From DATBVX01 sp035263105 (GTDB lineage Bacteria > Pseudomonadota > Gammaproteobacteria > Steroidobacterales > Steroidobacteraceae): a DNA stretch of 11,581 bases. Below are positions 1-6,429 of the stretch, piece by piece. The translations under genes and the position numbers were made by a program. Below the pieces are notes generated by a model that was not told where the DNA came from, did not search any database, and saw only the letters and a list, made by a program, of their open reading frames with translations. Location of the stretch: positions 1 through 11,581 of the forward strand of contig DATFRO010000062.1 of the NCBI GenBank assembly GCA_035263105.1, written 5' to 3'. How positions within the stretch are numbered: position 1 is the first letter of the stretch; each line of letters opens with the position of its first letter.

Positions 1-45
1 CTGTGCAACGTGCCCATCGTCGTGCGGGCGCCGCCGGCGCACTGA
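1..45 (+). CDS. 3' end of an unidentified upstream gene (partial)
   Basis: Frame 1 is open from the window edge and ends in TGA at 43-45. It gives the last 14 residues LCNVPIVVRAPPAH of a protein whose body lies outside the window. The stop sits 12 nt before the ATG of the VOC-family gene, and GGAG at 49-52 lies in the gap. That is the normal arrangement for consecutive genes of one operon and is the main reason to believe this frame. The tail is too short to assign a family, and another frame also reads through here, so the call is tentative. Confidence 0.4.
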   Translation: MCNVPIVVRAPPAH

Positions 46-57
46 AGCGGAGTTCCC

Positions 58-468
58 ATGCCCCTCACGAAGATGGAGCACTATCTCGTTCTCACGCACG
101 ACATCGACGCGACGCGCGATTTTTACTGCAACGCGCTTGGCATGCGCGTGGGTCCGCGCCCGCCGCTCGCCTTTCCAGGCTACTGGCTCTATGTCGGCGA
201 CACGCCGTGCATCCACATCGGTGAGTGGCAGACCTACACAGCGCACTCGCGCTCGCAGCAGATCCCGGTCACGACGCCGGCGCCGGGAACCGGCCCGGTC
301 GATCACATCGCCTTCAACGGCAATGATTTCGATGGGATCCTGGCGCGACTCGAGCAGCACGGGGTCGCTGCGCACGTGAATCACGCGGCCGGGGGCGGCT
401 TGCGGCAGTTGTTCCTGAGCGACCCCAACGGGGTCAAGATCGAGATCAACGTCCGGGAGAAGCCATGA
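58..468 (+). CDS. VOC-superfamily (glyoxalase/dioxygenase fold) protein
   Basis: This is a 136-residue protein with the two-module beta-alpha-beta-beta-beta fold of the vicinal oxygen chelate superfamily (glyoxalase I, fosfomycin resistance proteins, extradiol dioxygenases). Family hallmarks seen are the N-terminal MEHYLVLTHDID strand, the ARDFY-like helix (TRDFYCNALGM, 19-29), DHIAFNGNDFDGILARL (82-98) and the terminal DPNGVKIEINV (122-132). The likely metal ligands are H8, H83 and E129, all in the expected places. It has no signal peptide, so it is probably cytoplasmic, and its length is usual for a single-domain member. The start is ATG with GGAG five bases upstream. It overlaps the next gene by ATGA (465-468), so the two are probably translationally coupled. 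The substrate cannot be told from sequence. Members act on methylglyoxal adducts, catechols or antibiotics, so only the fold and metal site are called with confidence. Confidence 0.88.
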   Translation: MPLTKMEHYLVLTHDIDATRDFYCNALGMRVGPRPPLAFPGYWLYVGDTPCIHIGEWQTYTAHSRSQQIPVTTPAPGTGPVDHIAFNGNDFDGILARLEQHGVAAHVNHAAGGGLRQLFLSDPNGVKIEINVREKP

Positions 469-1040
469 GTCGTCTGATCCTCGCGAGCACCCTGGCGGCG
501 ATGGCGATGTTCGTCTGGGGGTTTCTAGCTTCCACGCGTCTCGGCAGCGTGGGCATCAGCCCGTTGCCGAATGAGCCGGCGTTGCTCGACCTGATGCGCG
601 CCAACATCCCGGAGAAGGGCCTCTATTTCTTCCCGGGCGTCGGCGACCTCGACAACCTGACGGAGGATCAGCAGCGCGCGTGGATGGACAAGATCAAGGC
701 CGGCCCGAACGGCCTGCTGCTCTTCGACCCGGCCGGCCACGAGCCGCTGTCGGCGCGCCAGATCCTCACCGAGATCATCAGTGACTTCCTCGGCGCGCTG
801 CTGCTCTGCATCCTGCTGGGCTTCACCAACCTGAGTCTCTGGGGGCGTGTCGGTTTCGGTGCGACGGTGGGACTCATGGCCTGGCTCACCAGCAGCGTCG
901 GTTACTGGAACTGGTACGGCTTTCCAACGCCGTACGTGCTTGCAGAGGGTTTCGGGCAAGTCATACAGTGGGCCCTCGCGGCGCTCGTGCTGACGCTGGT
1001 CATGCGTCGCAAGGCCGCGCCGCCCACAACAGAAACGTAG
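465..1040 (+). CDS. Hypothetical four-helix inner-membrane protein
   Basis: I do not recognise this 191-residue protein. Hydrophobicity suggests an N-terminal helix (about 4-22), then a polar, probably periplasmic stretch (about 25-100), then three helices at about 104-122, 127-146 and 160-180. A short basic, cytoplasmic tail (RRKAAPPTTET) follows. The polar stretch is proline- and glycine-rich, and the third hydrophobic hairpin carries an aromatic patch GYWNWYGFP (146-154). The N-terminal segment could instead be a cleaved signal peptide, since LAST follows it, but no strong cleavage site stands out. It starts inside the stop of the VOC gene (ATGA), with a purine-rich GGGAGA at 455-460. It ends 35 nt before the M48 lipoprotein gene, so all three may be co-transcribed. 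No catalytic motif is visible and no function is proposed. The reading frame is supported by operon overlap and coherent membrane topology. Confidence 0.8.
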   Translation: MSRLILASTLAAMAMFVWGFLASTRLGSVGISPLPNEPALLDLMRANIPEKGLYFFPGVGDLDNLTEDQQRAWMDKIKAGPNGLLLFDPAGHEPLSARQILTEIISDFLGALLLCILLGFTNLSLWGRVGFGATVGLMAWLTSSVGYWNWYGFPTPYVLAEGFGQVIQWALAALVLTLVMRRKAAPPTTET

Positions 1041-1058
1041 CCCGCCCGACGGGACTAC
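1037..1058 (+). other. Intercistronic hairpin before the M48 gene
   Basis: GTAG+CCCG (1037-1044) can pair with CGGG (1050-1053) plus CTAC (1055-1058), leaving a 5-nt loop CCCGA and one bulged A. The stem includes the stop codon TAG of the membrane-protein gene and ends 6 nt before the GGGAGG ribosome-binding site of the next gene. No T-run follows, so it does not look like an intrinsic terminator. An mRNA processing, stabilising or translation-tuning role is possible. The pairing is seen in the sequence; the role is inference. Confidence 0.35.
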
Positions 1059-1075
1059 GGACACGGGAGGTCGTC

Positions 1076-2692
1076 ATGCGGAATTCATCCGTCATCGCCG
1101 TCGCACTCGCGGGGTCGCTCGCACTCAGTGCCTGCGGCACCAATCCGGTCACCGGCAAGAGGGAGATCCAGTTCGTCTCCCAGGCGGAAGAAATCCAGAT
1201 GGGCGAACAGAACTACGCGCCCACCCGCCAGGGCGAGGGCGGCGACTTCAGCGTGCTGCCGGAATTGAGTGCCTACGTGAATGAGATCGGCCAGAAGCTC
1301 GCCGCGGTCTCCGATCGCAAGCTCCCGTACGAGTTCACCGTGCTCAACAATTCGGTGCCCAACGCGTGGGCCTTGCCGGGTGGCAAGATCGCGGTCAATC
1401 GCGGGCTCCTGTATGAGCTGCAGAGCGAGGCGGAGCTCGCCGCCGTGCTCGGCCACGAGATCGTGCATGCAGCCGCGCGTCACGGCGCGAAGGCGCAGGA
1501 GCGGGGGACGCTGATGCAAGCCGGGATGCAGGTCGCGCAGATTGGCGCGGCCGTCGGCGGAGTCGACGCCAATCTCGCCTCGCTCGTGCTGCAGGGCGCG
1601 GGCGCCGGCGCACAGATGATCCAGATGAAATACGGTCGCGACCAGGAGCTCGAAGCCGACCATTACGGCATGAAGTACATGAAGCTCGTCGGCTATGACC
1701 CGTGGGGCGCGGTCACGCTGCAGGAAACGTTCGTGAAACTCTTCGGCGACGCCGAGAAGAACCAGGACTGGATGTCCGGCATGTTCGCCTCACACCCGCC
1801 CTCAGCCGAGCGCGTGGAACAGAACAAGAAGACCGCGGGCGAGCTCGGGCGCGGTGGCGAGATCAACGCGGAAGCCTACCAGGCGCGCGTGAAGCCGCTC
1901 CTCGAGATGAAGCCCGCGTACGACAAGTACGACGAAGCGATGGCGGCTGCGCAGAAGGGCGACACCGCCAAGGCCAAGACGCTGGTGGCCGAGGCAGCCA
2001 AGATGCAGCCGAACGAGGGCCTGTTCCAGCAGATGCTGGGAGAGATCGCGCTCTCGGAGAAAAAGCCCAAGGAAGCGCGTGCCTACTACCAGAAGGCGAT
2101 GCAGCTCAACCCGAACTACTACGGTTCCTACCTCGGCGCGGGTGTTGCTGAATATCGCGCCGGCGACAAGGCCAAGGCCGAGCAGTACCTGGGCCAGAGC
2201 GCGAAGCTCCTGCCGACCGCACCTGCCGCGTATTTCCTCGGCCAGGTGTCCAAGGACAAGGGCGATACCGAGACGGCGCTCAAGTACTACCAGGCCGCCG
2301 CGACTTCCAACAGCAACGTCGGACAGGCCGCCGCAGTCGAAGCGTTGCGCATCGACCTGCCACGCAATCCCGGCAACTACGTGGCGACTGCTCCGGTGGT
2401 GGCGGCAAACCAGCGCGTGGTCGCGGTGATCGAGAATCGCGCGCCGCTCCCGCTCATGGACATCCAGCTCACGCCGGTGCTCGTCGACGCTTCCGGCAAC
2501 ATCGTGAAACAGGCGAGCCCGATCACGATCGGCGGACCGGTGAAGCCCGGCGAGCGCAGCTCCGTCGATGCGGGCGTCGGCGCGCTCGATGCGCAGACGC
2601 TGCAAAGCGTGCGCTTCCGGGTCGACACGGCCAAGGTCGTCGAACCGGCGGCGCAGAATTCGCCGCCGGCCAAGACTCCAGCGCCGAAGTGA
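1076..2692 (+). CDS. M48-family metallopeptidase lipoprotein with TPR repeats
   Basis: This is a zinc endopeptidase of the envelope, 538 residues from the chosen start. The N-terminus is a lipoprotein signal ending LSAC (17-20). Residue +2 after the Cys is Gly, so outer-membrane sorting is expected. GTNPVTGK follows, as in many M48 lipoproteins. The catalytic motif is HEIVH (127-131: ligands H127 and H131, catalytic E128). The third ligand is probably E193 in ELEAD, and the conserved FASHPP (238-242) follows. Residues about 283-410 hold TPR-like helical pairs (for example AYYQKAMQLNPNYYGSYLGAG). Residues about 435-520 look like a beta-sandwich, with a Pro/Ala-rich tail. The M48-plus-TPR layout recalls BepA/YfgC-type outer-membrane quality control, but lipidation and the C-terminal beta domain differ. 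ATG 1076 is chosen because GGGAGG lies 5 nt upstream and the signal peptide begins there. An in-frame ATG at 968 would lie inside the preceding gene. Its stop abuts the convergent GMC stop. Confidence 0.93.
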   Translation: MRNSSVIAVALAGSLALSACGTNPVTGKREIQFVSQAEEIQMGEQNYAPTRQGEGGDFSVLPELSAYVNEIGQKLAAVSDRKLPYEFTVLNNSVPNAWALPGGKIAVNRGLLYELQSEAELAAVLGHEIVHAAARHGAKAQERGTLMQAGMQVAQIGAAVGGVDANLASLVLQGAGAGAQMIQMKYGRDQELEADHYGMKYMKLVGYDPWGAVTLQETFVKLFGDAEKNQDWMSGMFASHPPSAERVEQNKKTAGELGRGGEINAEAYQARVKPLLEMKPAYDKYDEAMAAAQKGDTAKAKTLVAEAAKMQPNEGLFQQMLGEIALSEKKPKEARAYYQKAMQLNPNYYGSYLGAGVAEYRAGDKAKAEQYLGQSAKLLPTAPAAYFLGQVSKDKGDTETALKYYQAAATSNSNVGQAAAVEALRIDLPRNPGNYVATAPVVAANQRVVAVIENRAPLPLMDIQLTPVLVDASGNIVKQASPITIGGPVKPGERSSVDAGVGALDAQTLQSVRFRVDTAKVVEPAAQNSPPAKTPAPK

Positions 2693-4255
2693 TCAGATGT
2701 TGCGGGCCGTCATCTCGCGGCTGATGTATTCGGCCTGACGGAGCGCGAGCGCGACGATCGTGAGCGTCGGGTTCGCCGAGCCCGGCGTGCTCATCTGGCT
2801 CCCGTCGGATACGAACAGGTTCTTGATGTCGTGCGTCTGGCCCCACGCATTGGTCACCCCGTCGCGCGGATTCTTGCTCATGCGCGCCGTGCCCATGTTG
2901 TGAGTCGCGGGCGGATGGCTGCCCTTGAGCGTGCGCTTCGCGCCGATCGCCTCGTAGAGTTTCGCGCCCCAGTCGGTCGCATGCTTGCGCATGGCGAGGT
3001 CGTTCGGATGCTCATCGACGTGCACGTGTGCGACCGGCAGGCCGTATGCATCCCGCACTTTCGGATCGAGCGTGATGCGGTTGTCGGCACGCGGCATGTC
3101 CTCGCCGTTGACGAGGATGCCGGCAATGTTCGCGAAGTTGTCGATCACCGACGCGAAATCGCGGCCCCAGCCGTAAGGAATGCCGACCAGCGGGAACGTC
3201 GGTAGATCGAGTGAACACAGTTCGAAGTGATAGCCGCCGACGAAACCGCGCTTCGGGTCGTTGACCTGCGGATCCTCGATCAGGCCCGCGAGCGTCGCGC
3301 CGCGCCACGCATGCACCGGCTGGTCGAAGATGCCCCACACGAAATTGATGATGTGGTGCGTGTAATTGCGCCCGACCTGGTCGCTGGAATTCGCGAGCCC
3401 GTGCGGATACTTCGCGGATTCGGACAGCAGCAGGAGCCGCGGCGTTTCGAGCGCGTTGCCTGCGACGCACACGATGCGCGCCTTCTGCCGCTGCTCCTTG
3501 CCCTGCGCGTCGCGGTACACGACGCCGTTCGCGCGTCCGTCCGCGCCGTGCTCGATGCGCGTCGCCATGCACTGGATGCGCAGGTCCAGATTCCCGGTCG
3601 CCTCCGCTTGCGGAATCTCGGTGTAGAGCGTGCTCCACTTGGCGCCGGTCTTGCAGCCTTGCGCGCAGAAGCCCTGCTGGATGCAGAGTGCGCGCCCGTC
3701 GAAGGGTTGCGGATTGATCGCGAGATAACCGGTGTGCACGCGCTTGAAGCCGAGCTTCTTTGCGCCCGCGTACATCACCTTGAAGTTATTCGATGCCGGC
3801 ATGCCGGGCACGCCGTTGCGCCGCGTGACACCCAGGCGCCGCTCGGCGAGCTGGTAGTAGTTCTTGAGCTCCTGGTAGCTGATCGGCCAGTCGATCAGCG
3901 AAGTCCCGGCGACATTGCCGTAGCTGGTGCGTGCGGTGACTTCCCACTCGCGATTGCGCGGTGTAGCGCCGGTCCAGTGCACCGTCGTCCCGCCGACGCT
4001 CTTCGCAATCCACGCCGGCAACGTCGGGAAATCGCGTGGCACGGTCCAGGTGCCCGACTGGGTGCGCGGATCGAGCCAGGTGAGCTGGCCGAACGCGACG
4101 TTCGGATCCTGCGAGAAGCTGGCGATCGACTCGCGCTTGCCGGCTTCGAGGAGCACGACCTTGATACCGCGGCGCGTGAGCTCGTGCGCGAGCGTGCCGC
4201 CGCCGGCCCCGGAGCCGACGATGACGACGGCGCCTTCATCATTGTGTTCGATCAT
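2693..4255 (-). CDS. GMC oxidoreductase, FAD dehydrogenase catalytic subunit with CX5CX3C motif
   Basis: This 520-residue flavoprotein is of the gluconate/glucose dehydrogenase branch of the GMC family. It oxidises an alcohol or sugar hydroxyl at FAD. The Rossmann motif GSGAGG is at 14-19 and the ribose-binding acid E37 in LLEAG. The conserved SVGGTTVHWTG is at 86-96. The active-site pair is H452 (THNMGTARM) and N495 (SANPTLTIVALALR). C191, C197 and C201 form CX5CX3C, the spacing I recall for the [3Fe-4S] ligands of the Burkholderia cepacia FAD-glucose dehydrogenase alpha subunit. It has no signal peptide, so export is probably by complex formation with the Tat-bearing small subunit encoded 17 nt upstream. 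The start is ATG 4255, with GGAGG at 4263-4267 seven bases before it. The substrate is unknown. No cytochrome c subunit gene follows, because the gene ends directly against the M48 gene. Confidence 0.93.
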   Translation of the reverse strand: MIEHNDEGAVVIVGSGAGGGTLAHELTRRGIKVVLLEAGKRESIASFSQDPNVAFGQLTWLDPRTQSGTWTVPRDFPTLPAWIAKSVGGTTVHWTGATPRNREWEVTARTSYGNVAGTSLIDWPISYQELKNYYQLAERRLGVTRRNGVPGMPASNNFKVMYAGAKKLGFKRVHTGYLAINPQPFDGRALCIQQGFCAQGCKTGAKWSTLYTEIPQAEATGNLDLRIQCMATRIEHGADGRANGVVYRDAQGKEQRQKARIVCVAGNALETPRLLLLSESAKYPHGLANSSDQVGRNYTHHIINFVWGIFDQPVHAWRGATLAGLIEDPQVNDPKRGFVGGYHFELCSLDLPTFPLVGIPYGWGRDFASVIDNFANIAGILVNGEDMPRADNRITLDPKVRDAYGLPVAHVHVDEHPNDLAMRKHATDWGAKLYEAIGAKRTLKGSHPPATHNMGTARMSKNPRDGVTNAWGQTHDIKNLFVSDGSQMSTPGSANPTLTIVALALRQAEYISREMTARNI

Positions 4256-4272
4256 GCGAGTGCCTCCGCCGC

Positions 4273-4821
4273 TTACGCCGTGGGCATGGGACCCGAGTCC
4301 TCGAGCGGGACGTCGGGGAGCCAGCGCAGATCGTTCAGGCCACGGTAGAGGTACCCGCCTTTGGAGAACGCTTCGCCTTCGTAGCCGAAGTACTTGTAGG
4401 CGAGCGGCGAGGAATAGAGAAGCTGCAGCGTCTTGACCCGCGTGAGCTGAAAGAACGGCGACTGCTCGATCTTCTTGAGCGCGGCGACACGCTGCGCTTC
4501 AGGTGCGCGCGCGAAGTCTGCCCCGAGCCCCTGGGCGCCATCCTTCATCAGCTTCTTGAGGCCGTCATCCTTGCTCGCCTGTTCATCGATGCCACGAACG
4601 ACCAGCGCGTAAGCCGCATCCTCCAGCTTGTCGTGCGGCGCGATGGTGCGCGCCATGGCCATGAGCGTGGCGCCTTCGGCGCTGGTCAGGGTCGAGAGGT
4701 CAACGGCCCAGGTGCGAGTGGGCGCAAGCAGTGCCAGCGGGCTGCCGACGGCCAGCATCCCGGTAAGCACTCCACTGGCTTGCAGAAACTCGCGCCGCTG
4801 CAGGATGAGGGCGGGCTTCAC
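4273..4821 (-). CDS. Tat-exported small subunit, gluconate 2-dehydrogenase subunit 3 family
   Basis: This 182-residue protein is the partner of the GMC subunit. The N-terminus carries a twin-arginine signal QRREFLQASG (R9 R10) followed by a hydrophobic stretch, with a likely cleavage after TWA at about residue 39. The mature part starts VDLSTLTSAEGATLMAMARTIAPHD, typical of the subunit 3/gamma family. The C-terminal YKYFGYEGEAF and LRWLPDVP pieces also fit. In characterised relatives this subunit is needed for folding and Tat export of the catalytic subunit. The start is set at GTG 4821 because GAGGAGA (4829-4835) lies seven bases upstream and the twin arginines fall at residues 9-10. The longer ATG start at 4887 would add 22 residues before the signal and lacks a comparable ribosome site. 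It is the first gene of a two-gene leftward operon, divergent from the dioxygenase gene. Confidence 0.88.
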   Translation of the reverse strand: MKPALILQRREFLQASGVLTGMLAVGSPLALLAPTRTWAVDLSTLTSAEGATLMAMARTIAPHDKLEDAAYALVVRGIDEQASKDDGLKKLMKDGAQGLGADFARAPEAQRVAALKKIEQSPFFQLTRVKTLQLLYSSPLAYKYFGYEGEAFSKGGYLYRGLNDLRWLPDVPLEDSGPMPTA

Positions 4822-4971
4822 TTCTTGTTCTCCTCGGTTCAATTGGAGGCGTGCAGACAGTACCAGAGGGGTGCCCACTCCGACCACGTGCCGCGAAGTG
4901 GCGGCCCCCTACCCGTCGGCGTCGCGGAACGTTAGGCTGCGGAGCCTGCCGGCTTCACCCTCGAGGAACGG
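4822..4971. promoter_or_regulatory. Divergent intergenic region between dehydrogenase and dioxygenase operons
   Basis: These 150 nt separate the two divergent starts and must hold both promoters. I see no convincing -35/-10 pair on either strand. Visible symmetry includes the palindrome CACGTG (4885-4890), a 5-bp hairpin GCCGC/GCGGC (4890-4894 with 4901-4905), an outer AGGGG/CCCCT pairing (4867-4871 with 4906-4910), and AGGCT/AGCCT around GCGG (4934-4947) in the probable leader of the dioxygenase mRNA. Any of these could be an operator, but none matches a regulator site I can name. Confidence 0.35.
4829..4835 (-). promoter_or_regulatory. Ribosome-binding site fixing the GTG start of the small subunit
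   Basis: On the minus strand GAGGAGA is followed, after 7 nt, by GTG at 4821-4819. This is the strongest Shine-Dalgarno match in the operon. It argues for the GTG rather than the in-frame ATG at 4887. Confidence 0.75.
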
Positions 4972-6429
4972 ATGACCACCCCAACACGCCCCGCCCCGGT
5001 GCGCTTCCCACCCGATCCCTTCGGCGCGCCGTTTCGCACCGAGTGCGACATCCAGGACTGCGAAGTGGAGGGCGAGATCCCCGCGGATCTCAGCGGCACC
5101 TTCTATCGCGTGGGACCTGACTTTCAGTATCCGCCGCGGCTGCCGAACATCCCGTTCGATGGTGAGGGTCACGTCGGCATGTTCCGGATCCTGGGCGGCC
5201 ACGTCGATTTCCGCTCGCGATTCGTGCGCACGCAGCGCTTCCAGGCGCAGCGCGATGCGCGCGAGTCGCTCTTCGGGGTCTATCGCAATCCGCACACCGA
5301 CGACCCGCGCGTCGCGACCGTGAGCCGCGGCACGGCCAACACTAACGTCATCTATCACGCCGGCCGCCTCCTGGCGCTCAAGGAAGACAGTCCACCGGTC
5401 GTGATGGATCCGCAAACGCTCGCGACGCTCGACGATTACTGGACCTTCCACGGCAAGCTCGAAAGCCTCACCTTCACGGCGCATCCGAAGATCGACTCGA
5501 GCACCGGCGAGATGATTGCCTTCGGTTACGAGGCCAAGGGCGAAGCGACCGACGACGTGAACGTTTTTTCCGTCGACGGGAACGGGCACATCAACTGGAG
5601 TGCCTGGATCAAGGTTCCGTACGTCGGGATGCTGCACGACTTCGCGGTCACGCCGACGCACATTGCGTTCCTCGTGGTCCCTATGGCGACCAGCGTCGCG
5701 GAGATGAAGAAGGGCAAGGTGCATTTCACGTGGGATTCGCAGCTCCCCACCTGGTTCGGCGTGATGCGTCGGGGCGGCGACGGCAAGGATCTGCGCTGGT
5801 TCGAAGGTCCGGAGCGCTGCTCGACGCACGTGATGGGCGCGTTCTCGGACGGCAATCGCATCCACGTCGACGTCGACATGGCACACAAGAACCAGTTTCC
5901 GTTCTTCCCCAACCTGCGCGGCGAACCGTTCGACCCGATCGGTGCACAGGGTCGCCTCACGCGCCTGACGGTCGACGTCTCCGGACCCGCCAGGCCGTAC
6001 GACATGAAAGTGCTGTTCCCGCATGTCGGCGTACTGCCACGCCAGGACGATCGTTACCACACGCATCCGTACCGCTACGGCTTCATGCCGACGCTCGATC
6101 CCACGCGACCGTTGAATGAGCGACTGGCTGCGAGCCCGATGCGTCCGCTCAATTGCTATACGCGCTTCGATCACGCCACACAGAAAGCGGATTCGTTTTT
6201 CGTGGGACCCGATTCGGGTCTCGGGGAATGTTGCTTCGCTCCGCGACGCCAGGACGCAGCCGAAGGCGACGGCTATCTCATGGGAACGACGAACCGCCTG
6301 CTGGAAGGCCGCACAGACCTCCTCATCGTCGACACGCAGCAGATGGAAGCGGGCCCGGTTGCAACGGTGCGGCTGCCGTTCCGTCTGAACATGGGCATTC
6401 ACAACCTCTGGGTCCCTGACCACCAATGA
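4972..6429 (+). CDS. Carotenoid cleavage oxygenase family, lignostilbene dioxygenase type
   Basis: This is a 485-residue non-heme Fe(II) dioxygenase that cleaves a C=C bond with O2 to give two carbonyl products. The seven-bladed propeller family is recognised by its four iron-binding histidines: H171 (FTAHPK), H222 (MLHDFAVT), H286 (CSTHVMGAF) and H477 (MGIHNLW). Early motifs GTFYRVGPD (42-50) and FDGEGHV (62-68) also fit. F62, Y104 and K137 match the relative spacing I recall for Phe59, Tyr101 and Lys134 of the stilbene-cleaving enzyme NOV1, where Tyr and Lys hold the 4-hydroxyl of the substrate. The context YRNPHTDDP and LLALKEDSPP also resembles that branch, so a 4-hydroxystilbene or lignin-derived dimer is a likelier substrate than a carotenoid. 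There is no signal peptide, so it is cytoplasmic. The start ATG has GAGGA about 4 nt upstream. The stop overlaps the M14 start as ATGA. Confidence 0.93.
   Translation: MTTPTRPAPVRFPPDPFGAPFRTECDIQDCEVEGEIPADLSGTFYRVGPDFQYPPRLPNIPFDGEGHVGMFRILGGHVDFRSRFVRTQRFQAQRDARESLFGVYRNPHTDDPRVATVSRGTANTNVIYHAGRLLALKEDSPPVVMDPQTLATLDDYWTFHGKLESLTFTAHPKIDSSTGEMIAFGYEAKGEATDDVNVFSVDGNGHINWSAWIKVPYVGMLHDFAVTPTHIAFLVVPMATSVAEMKKGKVHFTWDSQLPTWFGVMRRGGDGKDLRWFEGPERCSTHVMGAFSDGNRIHVDVDMAHKNQFPFFPNLRGEPFDPIGAQGRLTRLTVDVSGPARPYDMKVLFPHVGVLPRQDDRYHTHPYRYGFMPTLDPTRPLNERLAASPMRPLNCYTRFDHATQKADSFFVGPDSGLGECCFAPRRQDAAEGDGYLMGTTNRLLEGRTDLLIVDTQQMEAGPVATVRLPFRLNMGIHNLWVPDHQ

Noticed and set aside
968..1075. N-terminal extension of the M48 protein from ATG 968
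   Set aside because: The extra 36 residues overlap the membrane-protein gene in another frame and would bury the lipoprotein signal. ATG 1076 has a good ribosome site and begins the signal peptide.
3227..4348. A 373-codon plus-strand open frame opposite the GMC gene
   Set aside because: It overlaps the GMC gene and the end of the small-subunit gene on the other strand. It has no recognisable domain, and its composition is typical of GC-rich antisense frames.
4909..6426. A 505-codon minus-strand open frame covering nearly all of the dioxygenase gene
   Set aside because: It is the antisense frame of a gene with clear family motifs. Its translation is rich in Arg, His and Glu without any domain, as expected for a shadow in GC-rich DNA.
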